Below, piece after piece: positions 41,419 to 51,353 of a DNA stretch of 64,000 bases. A program made the translations under genes and the position numbers. Each line of letters begins with the position of its first letter. The stretch's first letter is position 1. Source of the stretch: Sphingobacterium daejeonense (GTDB lineage Bacteria; Bacteroidota; Bacteroidia; Sphingobacteriales; Sphingobacteriaceae); contig NZ_LR590470.1 in the NCBI RefSeq assembly GCF_901472535.1, positions 2,170,001 to 2,234,000 on the forward strand, in the 5' to 3' direction. The notes under the pieces are model-generated. The model saw nothing but the letters and a program-made list of their open reading frames with translations, had not been told where the DNA came from and did not search any database.

Positions 41419-42585
41419 GTGAAGAAAACAAAGTTATCAATTTTAAAAGCTACATTTTTATTGATTAGTTCAGTTAGCATCATGGCTAGCTGTTCTGAGA
41501 GCAAATCCAAAGAAAAAGAAAATACTATAAAAGCAATGGCTTTACCAGTTTACACGGTTGAGAGATCGGATGCTGTAACGGTAAAGGATTACCTTGGTAC
41601 CATAGAGGGTAAGGTTAACGTTGAAGTTCGTCCGCAAGTTGAAGGACTCCTGCAGGAAATCTATGTGGACGAAGGTGCTTATGTTCAAAAAGGTCAAAAA
41701 CTTTTTAAAATCGACCCGTCTTTCTATCAAGAGGATTTGAATAATATGTACGCTGCAGAGAAGGTAGCACAAGCCAAATTGAAAAATGCAAAACTTGAAG
41801 TAGATCGTTTAAGACCATTGGTTGAAAATGATGTCATCTCAGATGTTAGATTAGCATCTGCTGAATCAGACTACCAAGTTGCTAAAGCAGGCTTAGATCA
41901 AGCTGCCGCAGAAGTAAGATCTGCTCAATTAAGTAGGAATTTTACAACGATTACAGCTCCAGTGAGTGGTTACATAGGACGTATCCCAAAACGTATAGGT
42001 AACTTAATTACAAAAGGAGACAAAGAACCCCTTACCAATCTTTCAGATATTCAGGAAGTATATATTTACTTTGCGATGAATGAGTCTGATTTCCTGTATT
42101 TCTCAAAAGCACAGGCGAAGATGGACAGTATCGAGGGACGTAAATACGATAAATTGAAGAGATTAACATTCCCAGAAGTTACCTTAATGATGGCTGATGG
42201 GGAAGAATATTCTTCAAAAGGTATTGTGGACGCAGTGAATGGTCAGGTTGATAGAACTACTGGTTCGATTTCATTGAGGGCAACATTCCCTAATCCCAAT
42301 AATATCTTACGTTCAGGAAGTACGGGTACTTTGAAAATTGCTGAAGTGAAGAAAGATGTTTTGCAAATTCCTCAGATTGCGACGAATGAATTGCAGGACA
42401 AGACTTTCATCTACGTTGTTGATAAAAACAATCAAGCACAACGCCGAAACATCAAGTTAAATGGCAAGACCAAGGATAAGTATATTGTATCTGAGGGAGT
42501 CCAAGAAGGCGATCGTGTCATTCTAAGTGGATTTGAAGAATTGACTGAAGGGTCAGAAATCATGCCTATTCCACAGCAAAAATAA
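41419..42585 (+). CDS. RND efflux pump periplasmic adaptor (membrane fusion protein)
   Basis: 388 residues starting at GTG. Lipobox IMASC near residue 25 anchors it to the inner membrane. Barrel-sandwich hybrid with VEVRPQVEGLLQEIYVDEGA, a helical hairpin (about 100-165, AEKVAQAKLKNAKLEVDRL), lipoyl half FTTITAPVSGYIGRIPKRIG, and a C-terminal beta-barrel ending VQEGDRVILSGFEELTEGSE. HlyD/AcrA family of the HAE1 type. First gene of a three-gene tripartite pump (adaptor, RND, outer-membrane channel). No regulator lies beside it. Confidence 0.92.
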   Translation: MKKTKLSILKATFLLISSVSIMASCSESKSKEKENTIKAMALPVYTVERSDAVTVKDYLGTIEGKVNVEVRPQVEGLLQEIYVDEGAYVQKGQKLFKIDPSFYQEDLNNMYAAEKVAQAKLKNAKLEVDRLRPLVENDVISDVRLASAESDYQVAKAGLDQAAAEVRSAQLSRNFTTITAPVSGYIGRIPKRIGNLITKGDKEPLTNLSDIQEVYIYFAMNESDFLYFSKAQAKMDSIEGRKYDKLKRLTFPEVTLMMADGEEYSSKGIVDAVNGQVDRTTGSISLRATFPNPNNILRSGSTGTLKIAEVKKDVLQIPQIATNELQDKTFIYVVDKNNQAQRRNIKLNGKTKDKYIVSEGVQEGDRVILSGFEELTEGSEIMPIPQQK

Positions 42586-42674
42586 TTGTTTAATTAAATT
42601 TTAAAAGCTGATTCTAACTTTTCCTTACTTATAGTAGGGAAGAGCTTAGGATAGCTAAATCCTAACTTTTCTAT

Positions 42675-45600
42675 ATGCTTAAAACATTCGTAAGTCGTCC
42701 CGTTTTAGCTACCGTTGTTTCTATTATATTGGTGATTCTGGGTTTGGTAGGAATGAAACTACTTCCAGTAACCAGGTTCCCGGAAATTGCACCACCTAGT
42801 GTTGTTGTATCCTTAAGTTACCCTGGTGCGACCGCAGAAACTGTAGCTGCCTCTGTATTGTTGCCTATTGAAGAGGCAATCAACGGGGTGGAGAACATGA
42901 CGTATATCAGGTCTACAGCATCCAATTCAGGATCTGGTAGTGTAACTGTATATTTTAAAACAGGAACAAATCCTGATGTAGCTTCTGTAAATGTTCAGAC
43001 GAGGATTTCTAAAGCAATATCAGCTATTCCAGCAGAGGTTAACGAAGCTGGTATTACCACGATGCCTCGGCAGAGTGGTGTTATCATGACCATCAATATC
43101 TTTTCAAATCAGAAAGATTCGGTTTATGATGAAACATTCCTACAAGCGTTTGCTCAAATTAACTTAATGCGTCCATTATTACGTGTTGATGGTGTGGCGC
43201 AGGTTTCCAGGTTGGGTGCTCGTGATTATGCGATGCGGGTATGGTTAAATCCAGAAAAACTTGCTTTATATAATTTGGTACCTAAGGATATATCTGATGC
43301 CATCAAGGATCAAAACTTTGAGATTGCTCCAGGTAAATTTGGTGAGACTTCTGACGAAGCTTTCGAAACTGTGATTAAACACAAGGGTAGGTTCAGCCAA
43401 CCCGAGGAATTCCAAAATATTGTAATCAAGACTAATAAAGATGGTTCGGTACTCTACTTGAAGGATGTCGCCCGGGTTGAGTTTGGTGCGACAAACTTGA
43501 ACTCGGATAATAAAGTGGATGGAAAACCAGGACTTACCTTAAACTTGACCCAAACCAGTGGATCCAACGCCCATGATATTGACGTTGCCGTTCGAAAGGT
43601 TTTGGAAGAACAAAAGAGATATTTCCCTAAAGGAATTGATTATGATATTACCTATTCAGTACGTGATCAGATTGATCAATCTATAGATCAGGTAAAACAC
43701 ACCTTATTTGAAGCATTTATATTAGTATTTATCATTGTATTTATTTTCCTTCAGGATTTTAGATCCACTTTGATTCCTGCTATTGCCATTCCGGTGTCCT
43801 TGATAGGTACATTCTTTTTCCTTTCGTTGTTTGGGTTCTCGTTGAATGTCTTGACGATGTTTGCCCTGGTGCTCGCCATTGGTATTGTGGTCGATGATGC
43901 GATTGTCGTCGTCGAGGCCATACACCATAAAATGCATGCAACCGGTCAGAAACCTAGGCAAGCTACCTTATCAACGATGTCAGAAATTACAGGAGCTATT
44001 CTTTCCATTACGATGGTTATGGCTGCGGTATTCTTACCGGTAGGATTTATGGAAGGACCAGCGGGTATTTTCTATCGACAGTTTGCTTATACTTTGGCAA
44101 CAGCAATTTTGATTTCAGCATTAAATGCCTTGACATTAAGTCCGGCCTTATGTGCCTTGCTGTTAAAACCACCTCATGATGAGAAAGAGGTTGGTAAAAA
44201 GAAAAATAAGTTCAAATACCTATAAGGATAGATTCTTTACGGCTTTCAATACTTCGTTTGATAGGTTTACAGATAAATATATTATCGGAGTAAAGAAATT
44301 AATCAAGAACCAAAAAGTTGCATGGGCTGGATTGGCTGTTATTACCGCAATTGGAGCATTCTTAATGATGAAATCTCCAAAATCATTTATTCCAACGGAA
44401 GATGATGGTTTTGTGACTTACAATATTGCGATGCCTGCTGGTGCTTCATTGGCCTAGGACAACTGAAGTTCTGAAGAAAGCGGATAGTATCTTAAGAAGG
44501 CATAAAGACATCGAGGGAATGACTTCGGTATCGGGGTATAATGCTTTGGATCAAAGTTCAAGTCCGGCTTTTGCTGCAGGATATATTACAATGGTGCCAC
44601 ATGCTGACCGTAAGGAAATCAAAAATATCCAGGATTTTATGGATACGGTTAGAAATGATCTTTCCCAATTGCATGAAGCTACATTTACCGTTTTTCCAAG
44701 GCCAACTGTTCAAGGTTTCGGTGATTTTGCCGGGATAGAGATGGTACTACAGGATCGATTAGGTGGTGACATTCGTGATTTCAATGTGTTGGCGGATACT
44801 TTTATCAACCAATTGAATGAACTTCCAGAAATTGGAAATGCTTATACGAGTTTTTAAATCGACCTTTCCACAATATGAAGTCAATATTGATGTCGTAAAA
44901 GCTAAGTCGTTGGGTGTGAGTATCAATAGCTTGATGTCAACCATACGTTTATACTTTGCTAGGGTACAGGCATCCGATTTTAGTAGGTTTGGTAGACAAT
45001 ATCGTGTTTATGTACAATCAGATTTTGATTTCCGTACGGATCCAGAATCATTCAGTTCAATTTTTGTAAGAAATGATGCCGGTAAAATGGTTCCAATTAA
45101 TACGATCGTCACCTTGAATAAGATTGTAGGACCAGAAACTATTACGAGGTACAATTTGTACAATGCCATTGTTGTAAATGCAGAACCAGCAAAAGGATAC
45201 AGTACCGGAGATGCCATGGCTGCCATTGAACAATTTGCTGAAGAAAAGCTGCCGGGTAATATCGGTTATGAATGGACAGGTATGAGTTTGGAAGAGAGCC
45301 AATCCGGTTTCTCAGACCGTATTGATCTTTGCATTAAGTATCTTATTTGTTTACTTCTTGCTTGCTGCACAGTATGAAAGTTATATCCTTCCATGGGCGG
45401 TTTTATTATCCATTCCTGTGGGATTGATTGGAGTATATGCGACCATTGGTTTGGTTGGACTTCAAAACAATATTTACGTGCAGGTCGGATTGATTATGCT
45501 TATTGGTCTCTTGGCGAAGAATGCAATTTTGATTGTGGAGTTTGCCGTGCAGGAGCGTGATAAAGGACTGAGTATAGTGGATGCGGCCATCAATGGAGCG

Positions 45601-45840
45601 AAGTTAAGGTTACGTCCGATTTTGATGACCAGTTTAGCCTTTGTAGCCGGATTGATTCCGTTGATGTGGACAGTAGGTCCTTCAGCAATCGGTAACCATT
45701 CAATCAGTTTTAGCGCTGCTGGTGGTATGTTGTTCGGGGTAACATTCGGTATTTTCATAATACCAGTGCTTTTCGTTGTATTCAAGACCTTAGACGAAAA
45801 AGTGCGCAATAAAATTAGAACTGAAGAAGAAGAAGAATAA
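42675..45840 (+). CDS. RND (HAE1) efflux transporter (four frameshifts)
   Basis: About 1053 residues once corrected, the usual size. Starts [20 protein letters not shown]. The proton relay is present: [13 protein letters not shown] in TM4 (two Asp) and [12 protein letters not shown] in TM10 (Lys). The docking and porter domains are complete. Breaks near 44200 (A-rich), 44455 (CC), 44852 (T5) and 45318 each need one base. It lies 89 bases after the adaptor and 5 before the outer-membrane channel. Expected to export drugs, bile-like or lipophilic compounds; the substrate is unknown. Confidence 0.9.
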
Positions 45841-45845
45841 AATTC

Positions 45846-47315
45846 ATGAATAAGAAATCAATATTAAGGGTTTTAATCGGATGTTTATGTGCTGCATTCT
45901 TTATGGTGCAGGGCTGTAAAGTTGGACAGAAATACCAACAGCCTGATTTGAACATGCCTGAGAAATTTAGAGGCGATACCTTGGCTTACTTTGGAGATAC
46001 TTCAAGTATAAGTCAAATATCTTGGAAAGAATTCTTCCATGATCCTACATTAAAGGATTTAATAGACTCAGCGCTTGCAAATAATTATGATATGCAAACC
46101 GCTTTAAAGAACATAGAAATTGCAAATAAATGGGTTAGGCAAAATAAATGGAACTATTTTCCAGAAGTTGATGCAACAATTGCCAGTGCCAATAAGCAAT
46201 ATCGTTCAAAAGAGTTTGGTTCTGGACCATCCACAAGATGGTACGACAGAAAAGGTACAAAAGCGCCCAGAAAACATGTTTACCTATCTCTCTCAGTTTG
46301 GAACTGAAATTGGATTCAGTTGGGAAATCGATATTTGGGGCAAGATTGGAAACGCGAGAGAGCAGTTAACAGCTGAATATTTGAATACCCAAGAAGCAAA
46401 GAATGCAATTCAAACCAATCTAATTGCTAGTGTTGCCAAAGGTTATTTTAATCTATTGATGCTGGATGCAAAAATCGAAGTTGCAAAAAGAAACGTCTTG
46501 TTGAATGACAGTACATTGCAAAATGATCAAACTGCAGTATGAGGCTGGTGAAATCACGGCATTGGCAATCCAACAGACGGAGTCTCAAAGATTGATTGCT
46601 GCTTCCCTAGTTCCTGAACTGGAAAAGGAAATCGTCCTTCAGGAGAATGCTTTAAGGATTTTGATCGGAGAAATGCCTGATTCGGTTAGTAGAGGTACAA
46701 GTTTTGAGCACCTTTTTGCAGAGAATAAGGATATTTCCTTGGGCTCTCCCTTAGAAATAATTAGAAAATAGACCTGATGTAAGAGGAGCAGAGTGGGGAT
46801 TAGTAGCTGCTAATGCAAATGCAAACATTAAGCAAGCTATGAGATACCCTTCATTATCGTTAGAAGGTGTTTTCGGAGTCAATTCCATGCTTCCAAAAAA
46901 TTGGTTCTCCATTCCAGGATCTTTATTGGGTGGAATTGGTGGTAGTTTGACAGCTCCAATCTTTAAAAACAAAACTTTGAAAACAGAGTGGGAGGTTGCT
47001 AAACTAGAAAGAGATAAAGCAGAAATCGATTTTCAAAAGACTGTTCTAGAAGCCGTTAGCGAAGTTTCCGATGCGGTTGTAACGGTTGAAAAATTGAGAG
47101 AGCAGTTAGAATTTGCAAGATTGAGAGTCGAAAACTCTGAAAAAGCGGTAAGAAATGCCAGTCTATTGTTTAAGGGTGGTTATGCTACTTATTTAGAAGT
47201 TATCACTGCCCAAGGGAATGCCCTTGACTCTGACCTTGCACTTGTAGAATTAAGACAAGAACACCTTGAATCCTATGTGGATTTATATAGATCCCTAGGT
47301 GGAGGATGGAGATAA
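45846..47315 (+). CDS. Outer-membrane efflux channel, OprM/TolC family (three frameshifts)
   Basis: About 488 residues. Lipobox MVQGC at about 24; VGQKYQQPDLNMPEKF is a typical OprM-like N-terminus. Two outer-membrane-factor repeats carry LIDSALANNYDMQTALKNIE and YFNLLMLDAKIEVAKRN in the first half, and NASLLFKGGYATYLEVITAQ in the second. Breaks near 46262, 46527 and 46768. Last gene of the efflux operon; ends LYRSLGGGWR, which is normal for the family. Confidence 0.88.
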
Positions 47316-47405
47316 AAGATTAACACAACAAACAGACTTCACAGTATCATTATGATACATTTCCATCGTTCTTAACTTTATCCGAAAAAGTAAAGAACAA
47401 AAATG

Positions 47406-47446
47406 AATGGGTCGGTCTTCGAAAGAATTCCGACTCATTTGCTTTT
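47406..47446 (+). terminator. Probable terminator of the RND operon
   Basis: Stem AATGGGTCGG (47406-47415) with CCGACTCATT (47430-47439), one G-U pair, 14-base loop, then TTGCTTTT. It lies about 90 bases after the OMF stop. Confidence 0.55.
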
Positions 47447-47453
47447 AGATTAT

Positions 47454-47545
47454 TAGATGTGAGATATGGGAAATGAGATGTGAGATGGAAAGTTCTTATG
47501 TCTAATGTCTTTTGTCTAATGTCTTAAGACTTAAGTCTACTGACT
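47454..47545. repeat. Heptad repeat block 4 (GAGATNT then AATGTCT)
   Basis: Two heptad families side by side. First, TAGATGT, GAGATAT, GGGAAAT, GAGATGT, GAGATGG (47454-47488). After an 8-base gap come TATGTCT, AATGTCT, TTTGTCT, AATGTCT, TAAGACT, TAAGTCT, ACTGACT (47497-47545). The second family is the inverted form of the repeats at 698 and 1188, more than 46 kb away. It sits between two plus-strand units. Function unknown. Confidence 0.75.
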
Positions 47546-47627
47546 ATTCCTTATCTTTACCGAACCAAACCAGTAATCATTTACTGCGAAAAACATTATT
47601 AACAATTAACCTGAATACCATTCATAA

Positions 47628-48368
47628 ATGGAGAAATATTTTATTTTTTTAGTATTAGCGTTGATAACAGAAATAATCGGGACTGTTTCAGGTTTCGGGT
47701 CATCTATTCTGTTTGTACCGACGGCTTCTTTATTCTTTGATTTTAAAGCTGTATTAGGAATAACAGCAGTTTTTCATGTGTTCAGCAATATCTCGAAAAT
47801 CACCTTATTTCGAAAGGGGATCAATAAAAATATTGCTATCAAATTAGGAATACCGGCTGTATTGTTCGTGATCATTGGCGCATTATTAACCAAATATGTG
47901 CCTGTAAAGGAGATGGAATTGGGAATGAATATTTTAATAGCCTGCTTAGCGATATTCCTGCTCTTCAGATTTAATAAGCCTTTGAAGCAAACGAGCCAAA
48001 ACCTGTATTTAGGTGGTGCAATTTCAGGATTCTTTGCCGGTCTTGTAGGGACGGGGGGAGCCATTAGGGGAATCACATTGGCGGCTTTTAATTTGCCCAA
48101 AGATATTTTTATTGCAACCTCTGCATTGATTGATCTTGGAGTAGACTTAAGCAGGGCTGTAATTTATGTTTCTCAAGGCTATTTTCCCAAGGAATATATC
48201 AGCTTAATCCCTTTTTTGATCATTGTCAGTATTCTTGGTAGTTATCTGGGCAAAATAATATTAAAATATACCTCAGAGAAAGTCTTTAAATACATTGTGT
48301 TGGGAGTAGTTATCCTAACGTCAATATTTCAATTTATCAATTACTTCTCAAGTTCAGCCAACACTTAA
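47628..48368 (+). CDS. TauE/SafE family sulfite exporter-like membrane protein
   Basis: 246 residues with about eight hydrophobic segments in two repeats. The repeats begin EIIGTVSGFGSSILFVPT and GAISGFFAGLVGTGGAIRG, the TauE/SafE signature. Such proteins move small anions or sulfonates (sulfite, sulfoacetate and others); the cargo here is unknown. It is intact. Its 3' end abuts the converging membrane-protein gene (stops adjacent at 48368/48369). No sulfur-metabolism neighbour supports sulfite specifically. Confidence 0.85.
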   Translation: MEKYFIFLVLALITEIIGTVSGFGSSILFVPTASLFFDFKAVLGITAVFHVFSNISKITLFRKGINKNIAIKLGIPAVLFVIIGALLTKYVPVKEMELGMNILIACLAIFLLFRFNKPLKQTSQNLYLGGAISGFFAGLVGTGGAIRGITLAAFNLPKDIFIATSALIDLGVDLSRAVIYVSQGYFPKEYISLIPFLIIVSILGSYLGKIILKYTSEKVFKYIVLGVVILTSIFQFINYFSSSANT

Positions 48369-48824
48369 TTACCTCAAGTTAGGTCTACTCGTTAAAGGAG
48401 AAAAAGACCACGGAATTGAACTGAGGATAATCAATGTGATCCATATATATCTTTTCCAAAGGTATCTGAACCCATTTTGATTTATTTTAGATTTAACAGT
48501 TAGGGTGAAAATATTGATTAACAGCACAGCTAAGGTCATCATGGACATATGTTCCAGACCAAAAAAACGAAGCTGTCTATTTTTTAGACCGGACCCTATA
48601 TCGGACCAAAAACCAATAACCAACGGACTGTTCAAATATAAAAGCCAACCTAATACAAATTGGATATTATAGATAAAAGTAAAAACGATCACAAGTTGGT
48701 AGTGTTTGATCTGGAAGATTGTATTGTTGCGTTGGTTAATGTAGAGCCAAATCAATTGTGAAACGAGCGCAAATAATACAGCCCAACGATAATAGGAGTG
48801 GAAAATCAAAAAATAATGATACAC
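48369..48824 (-). CDS. Small four-helix membrane protein (cytochrome-b-like, uncharacterised)
   Basis: 151 residues with about four membrane helices (10-28, 43-65, 88-110, 125-142). It starts MYHYFLIFHSYYRWAVLF and has FFGLEHMSMMTLAVLL; these His residues within helices are why Bacteroidota relatives are sometimes called cytochrome B. The pattern is conserved in the phylum, as far as I recall, but no function is proven. It converges on the TauE gene without an intergenic gap. Confidence 0.6.
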   Translation of the reverse strand: MYHYFLIFHSYYRWAVLFALVSQLIWLYINQRNNTIFQIKHYQLVIVFTFIYNIQFVLGWLLYLNSPLVIGFWSDIGSGLKNRQLRFFGLEHMSMMTLAVLLINIFTLTVKSKINQNGFRYLWKRYIWITLIILSSIPWSFSPLTSRPNLR

Positions 48825-48906
48825 AGTTTTCGCTTAAGTAAATGATGCTAAAATTACATACGAATATGTAAATTAGTGGCGTTTTACCATTGGAAAATTT
48901 GATAAC

Positions 48907-49422
48907 ATGAAAAAATTGACTTTAATATTAGGAATCGCTTTAACAGTATTATTTACAACTACTAATTCGGAGACTTTTGCGCAGACAAAAAAGCCAAATC
49001 CAGAATTAGATAGCCTTGCTAAACCCTATCATCCTGAAGCTGACGCGCAAAAAGATATCGATAGTTTAGTGGTATTGGCACAAAAAGAAAATAAAAACAT
49101 AATCGTGCAAGCTGGTGGGAATTGGTGTATTTGGTGCTTAAGATTCAATAACTATATCCACGAAAATAAAAAAATTGCAGGTGTATTGAATGATAACTTC
49201 GTGTATTATCACCTTAACTTTTCCCCTGAAAACAAAAACGAAGCTGTATTCAATAAGTATGCACCAGGTAAAGGACAAGAATACGGATATCCATTTTTTA
49301 TAGTATTAGATAAAAATGGGAAAGTCCTAACAACACGTGAAAGCGGAAATCTAGAAGCAGGCAAAGGATATGACGAAACAAAAGTCCTCACATTTTTTAA
49401 TGAATGGTTGCCAAAAAAATAA
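48907..49422 (+). CDS. Exported thioredoxin-family protein (DUF255-like fold)
   Basis: 171 residues. Signal peptide of about 25 residues (ending ETFAQ). The thioredoxin fold carries a WCIWC redox site at about 77-81 within GGNWCIWCLRFNNYIHENK, and GYPFFIVLDKNGKV supplies the cis-proline. It resembles the thiol:disulfide proteins of the Thioredoxin_7 group. It probably acts in the periplasm; the partner is unknown. It is followed by a strong terminator. Confidence 0.85.
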   Translation: MKKLTLILGIALTVLFTTTNSETFAQTKKPNPELDSLAKPYHPEADAQKDIDSLVVLAQKENKNIIVQAGGNWCIWCLRFNNYIHENKKIAGVLNDNFVYYHLNFSPENKNEAVFNKYAPGKGQEYGYPFFIVLDKNGKVLTTRESGNLEAGKGYDETKVLTFFNEWLPKK

Positions 49423-49437
49423 AATGTTTTAAATGAG

Positions 49438-49466
49438 AAAAGCAGTGTAGAAACACTGCTTTTTAT
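49438..49466. terminator. Intrinsic terminator (both strands)
   Basis: Perfect 11-bp stem AAAAGCAGTGT/ACACTGCTTTT with a 4-base loop. It lies 15 bases after the thioredoxin stop and 18 beyond the converging haemoglobin stop, so it can end both transcripts. Confidence 0.88.
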
Positions 49467-49480
49467 ATTTTTTTGAAGTA

Positions 49481-49879
49481 TTAAATCAAAGGCTTTAGAT
49501 TATTGCTTTGATAATAATCAATCTTGTGCTGAAACATTTCAGCCATTCTAGATCCTTGCCATTTTGCGCGGTCTGCTTTTTCACCTTGAAAATAATGATC
49601 AACAGTTTCAGAAAATAATCCTATCCAATGGTCGAAATGTTCCTTGCTGACCGGTAATTTTGCATGCGGTGGAAAAGGGCTACCGTAATAAGTGTGTTGC
49701 TCTAAAAGAACAGTTTGCCAAAATCTATACATTTTCTCTAAATGCTCTGGCCATCTGTCTTGAATTACCCCATTGAAAATCGGACCTAACAATTCATCTT
49801 CACGTATGCGGTCATAAAAATTATTTACAATCAATTTTATGTCCTCTATATTCTCGATATCCCTTTTTTTGCTCTCCAT
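49481..49879 (-). CDS. Group III truncated haemoglobin
   Basis: 132 residues, a 2-on-2 globin. Typical blocks are VNNFYDRIREDELLGPIFN (helices A/B), WPEHLEKMYRFWQTVLL (helix E), then YYGSPFPPHAKLPVSKEHF with the proximal His in helix F. Group III globins bind O2, CO and NO, and may help detoxify nitric oxide. The gene lies 23 bases after the Rrf2 regulator in the same direction, so the two form an operon probably regulated by it. It is intact. Confidence 0.9.
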   Translation of the reverse strand: MESKKRDIENIEDIKLIVNNFYDRIREDELLGPIFNGVIQDRWPEHLEKMYRFWQTVLLEQHTYYGSPFPPHAKLPVSKEHFDHWIGLFSETVDHYFQGEKADRAKWQGSRMAEMFQHKIDYYQSNNLKPLI

Positions 49880-49902
49880 ATCATTAATTGTTAATTTTTC
49901 CT

Positions 49903-50337
49903 TTACCTAACCAAGATACTATCACCTGAAATAAGTCCAATTGCTAAATCATGGACAGTACTATTTTCAAGCATAGTCTTTAAATCAGTTCTGATCTGCA
50001 CAAAGCTATGATGCATAGGACAAGGTTTGGATGCATTGCATTCTTTTAAACCTAATGCACAACCTGTAAAAATCTTATCTCCATCAACAGCTTTAACGAT
50101 ATCTGCCAAGGTGGTATTTTGGATTTGCAAATAGTCCATTTCGAAACCGCCAAATGGTCCTTTGATGGAATGTAGGATTTTGTGTTTTGTCAATAATCCT
50201 AGCACCTTGGCTGTAAAGGCTTCTGGGGTTCCTGTATGTTCTGCAACAGCTCCAATTTTCACTCTATTGCCATCCATAGATTGCGTAGCAATATAGATGA
50301 TAGCTTTTATCCCATGTTCACAAGCTTTAGAAAACAT
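49903..50337 (-). CDS. Rrf2-family regulator with Fe-S cysteines (NsrR/IscR-like)
   Basis: 144 residues. An N-terminal winged helix (MFSKACEHGIKAIIYIATQS, then VAEHTGTPEAFTAKVLGLLT) with the wing GPFGGFEM, and a C-terminal cysteine cluster C-x6-C-x5-C (CALGLKECNASKPC), as used for an Fe-S cluster in NsrR and IscR. It forms an operon with a truncated haemoglobin, so a nitric-oxide or redox sensor of the NsrR type is the best guess. A perfect inverted repeat overlapping its promoter suggests self-repression. Confidence 0.88.
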   Translation of the reverse strand: MFSKACEHGIKAIIYIATQSMDGNRVKIGAVAEHTGTPEAFTAKVLGLLTKHKILHSIKGPFGGFEMDYLQIQNTTLADIVKAVDGDKIFTGCALGLKECNASKPCPMHHSFVQIRTDLKTMLENSTVHDLAIGLISGDSILVR

Positions 50338-50355
50338 ATTCTGATATATTTATTG

Positions 50356-50401
50356 TAAAGATACGGACAATTTTTAATTTAAGACAATGTTGTCTTAAAT
50401 T
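50356..50401 (-). promoter_or_regulatory. Rrf2 operon promoter with overlapping palindromic operator
   Basis: A perfect inverted repeat with 12-bp arms AATTTAAGACAA and TTGTCTTAAATT around TG occupies 50376-50401. On the minus strand, TTG (50387-50385) inside it serves as -33, followed 21 bases later by TATCTTTA (50363-50356), close to TANNTTTG. Binding of a dimer to the repeat would block the promoter. The likely ligand-responsive binder is the Rrf2 protein encoded just downstream. Confidence 0.7.
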
Positions 50402-50411
50402 GGTTTAATGA

Positions 50412-51308
50412 TTAGTTGATTCTAGGATATGGCATATAATCATCTTCATAATGATTCCAAATGATGTTAGCTATTTTTCGGGTCAGATTTTCGGCTTCAT
50501 TTTCATTCGTCCAGCTTCTATCTTTATTATTCTTAGTAAGGATGGTAAACACAAAATCTCCATGGGGAGCATTTACTAATACTATTTCTCCACGTGCATC
50601 ATCCAATGATCCTGTCTTACTAATCATATTAATTATCGCTGGAAATTGTGATAATGACCGTTCATTATAAAATTGGTTCTTTAAAAATCTATACATTTTA
50701 TCTGAATGCTCAGACGAAACTACCTTTCCTTCTCTGATCAATTCGAAAAGTTTAGACATTTCTCTCGGCGTCGTTTGTCCCCAACCATATTTTTTCCATA
50801 TTTCTTCTCTACCTGGAGTTCGAGAGTTTACTTTCGTGTTTTTTAACCCCAACTCATCCAAAATGGGATTGATAGTCTGGCCGCCACCTGCAAGCTCCTG
50901 ACACCAAATGGAAGTGACATTGTCACTATAACTCAGCATCAGTCCGATTAGAGTTGCTAAATCTGTTTCGGTGCTATCCTTGAAAAACTGCATTAAACCA
51001 GATCCGCCGTATGCTCTAGATTCACGGTATAGAAATTTTTGATCCAATCTTAGTTCGCCATTTTTTATCTTTTGGAATACACCTACCAACAATGGAACTT
51101 TTACTATACTGGCAGTAGGGAATATACTATCGGCATGGATTGCAACTTCTTTGTTTTTCTTGAGATGTTTAACATATACCCCGATGTCTCCCTGAAAACC
51201 TTCAATTGCTTGATTTATTTTTTGTTCTAGACTTTTATCTGTTTTCTGGGCGTTTACGTTTGAGATAATTAATAAAAATATAATGCTAAGGCTAAGTAGT
51301 TTTTTCAT
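50412..51308 (-). CDS. Class-A-beta-lactamase-like serine hydrolase lacking Glu166
   Basis: 298 residues, secreted (signal of about 20 residues ending NVNAQ). Serine motif PTASIVK (Ser70/Lys73 equivalents), YSDN (Ser130-Asp-Asn132) and SKTGS (Lys234). Counting from the SDN serine, the loop to TTP has the same length as in TEM, which places Thr at position 166 and Glu at 170 (SRTPGREEIWKKYGWG). The deacylating Glu166 is therefore absent, so true beta-lactamase turnover is doubtful; a peptidase, esterase or penicillin-binding role is possible. The frame is intact. The Rrf2 operator lies directly downstream. Confidence 0.82.
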   Translation of the reverse strand: MKKLLSLSIIFLLIISNVNAQKTDKSLEQKINQAIEGFQGDIGVYVKHLKKNKEVAIHADSIFPTASIVKVPLLVGVFQKIKNGELRLDQKFLYRESRAYGGSGLMQFFKDSTETDLATLIGLMLSYSDNVTSIWCQELAGGGQTINPILDELGLKNTKVNSRTPGREEIWKKYGWGQTTPREMSKLFELIREGKVVSSEHSDKMYRFLKNQFYNERSLSQFPAIINMISKTGSLDDARGEIVLVNAPHGDFVFTILTKNNKDRSWTNENEAENLTRKIANIIWNHYEDDYMPYPRIN

Positions 51309-51353
51309 AGATAAAATTTATTTTTATTGTAAATCGAATTTAAGAAATAAAGG

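Noticed and set aside
47316..47453. Small gene between the RND operon and the heptad repeats
   Set aside because: No start with a coding-like frame; the sequence is explained by a hairpin and repeats.
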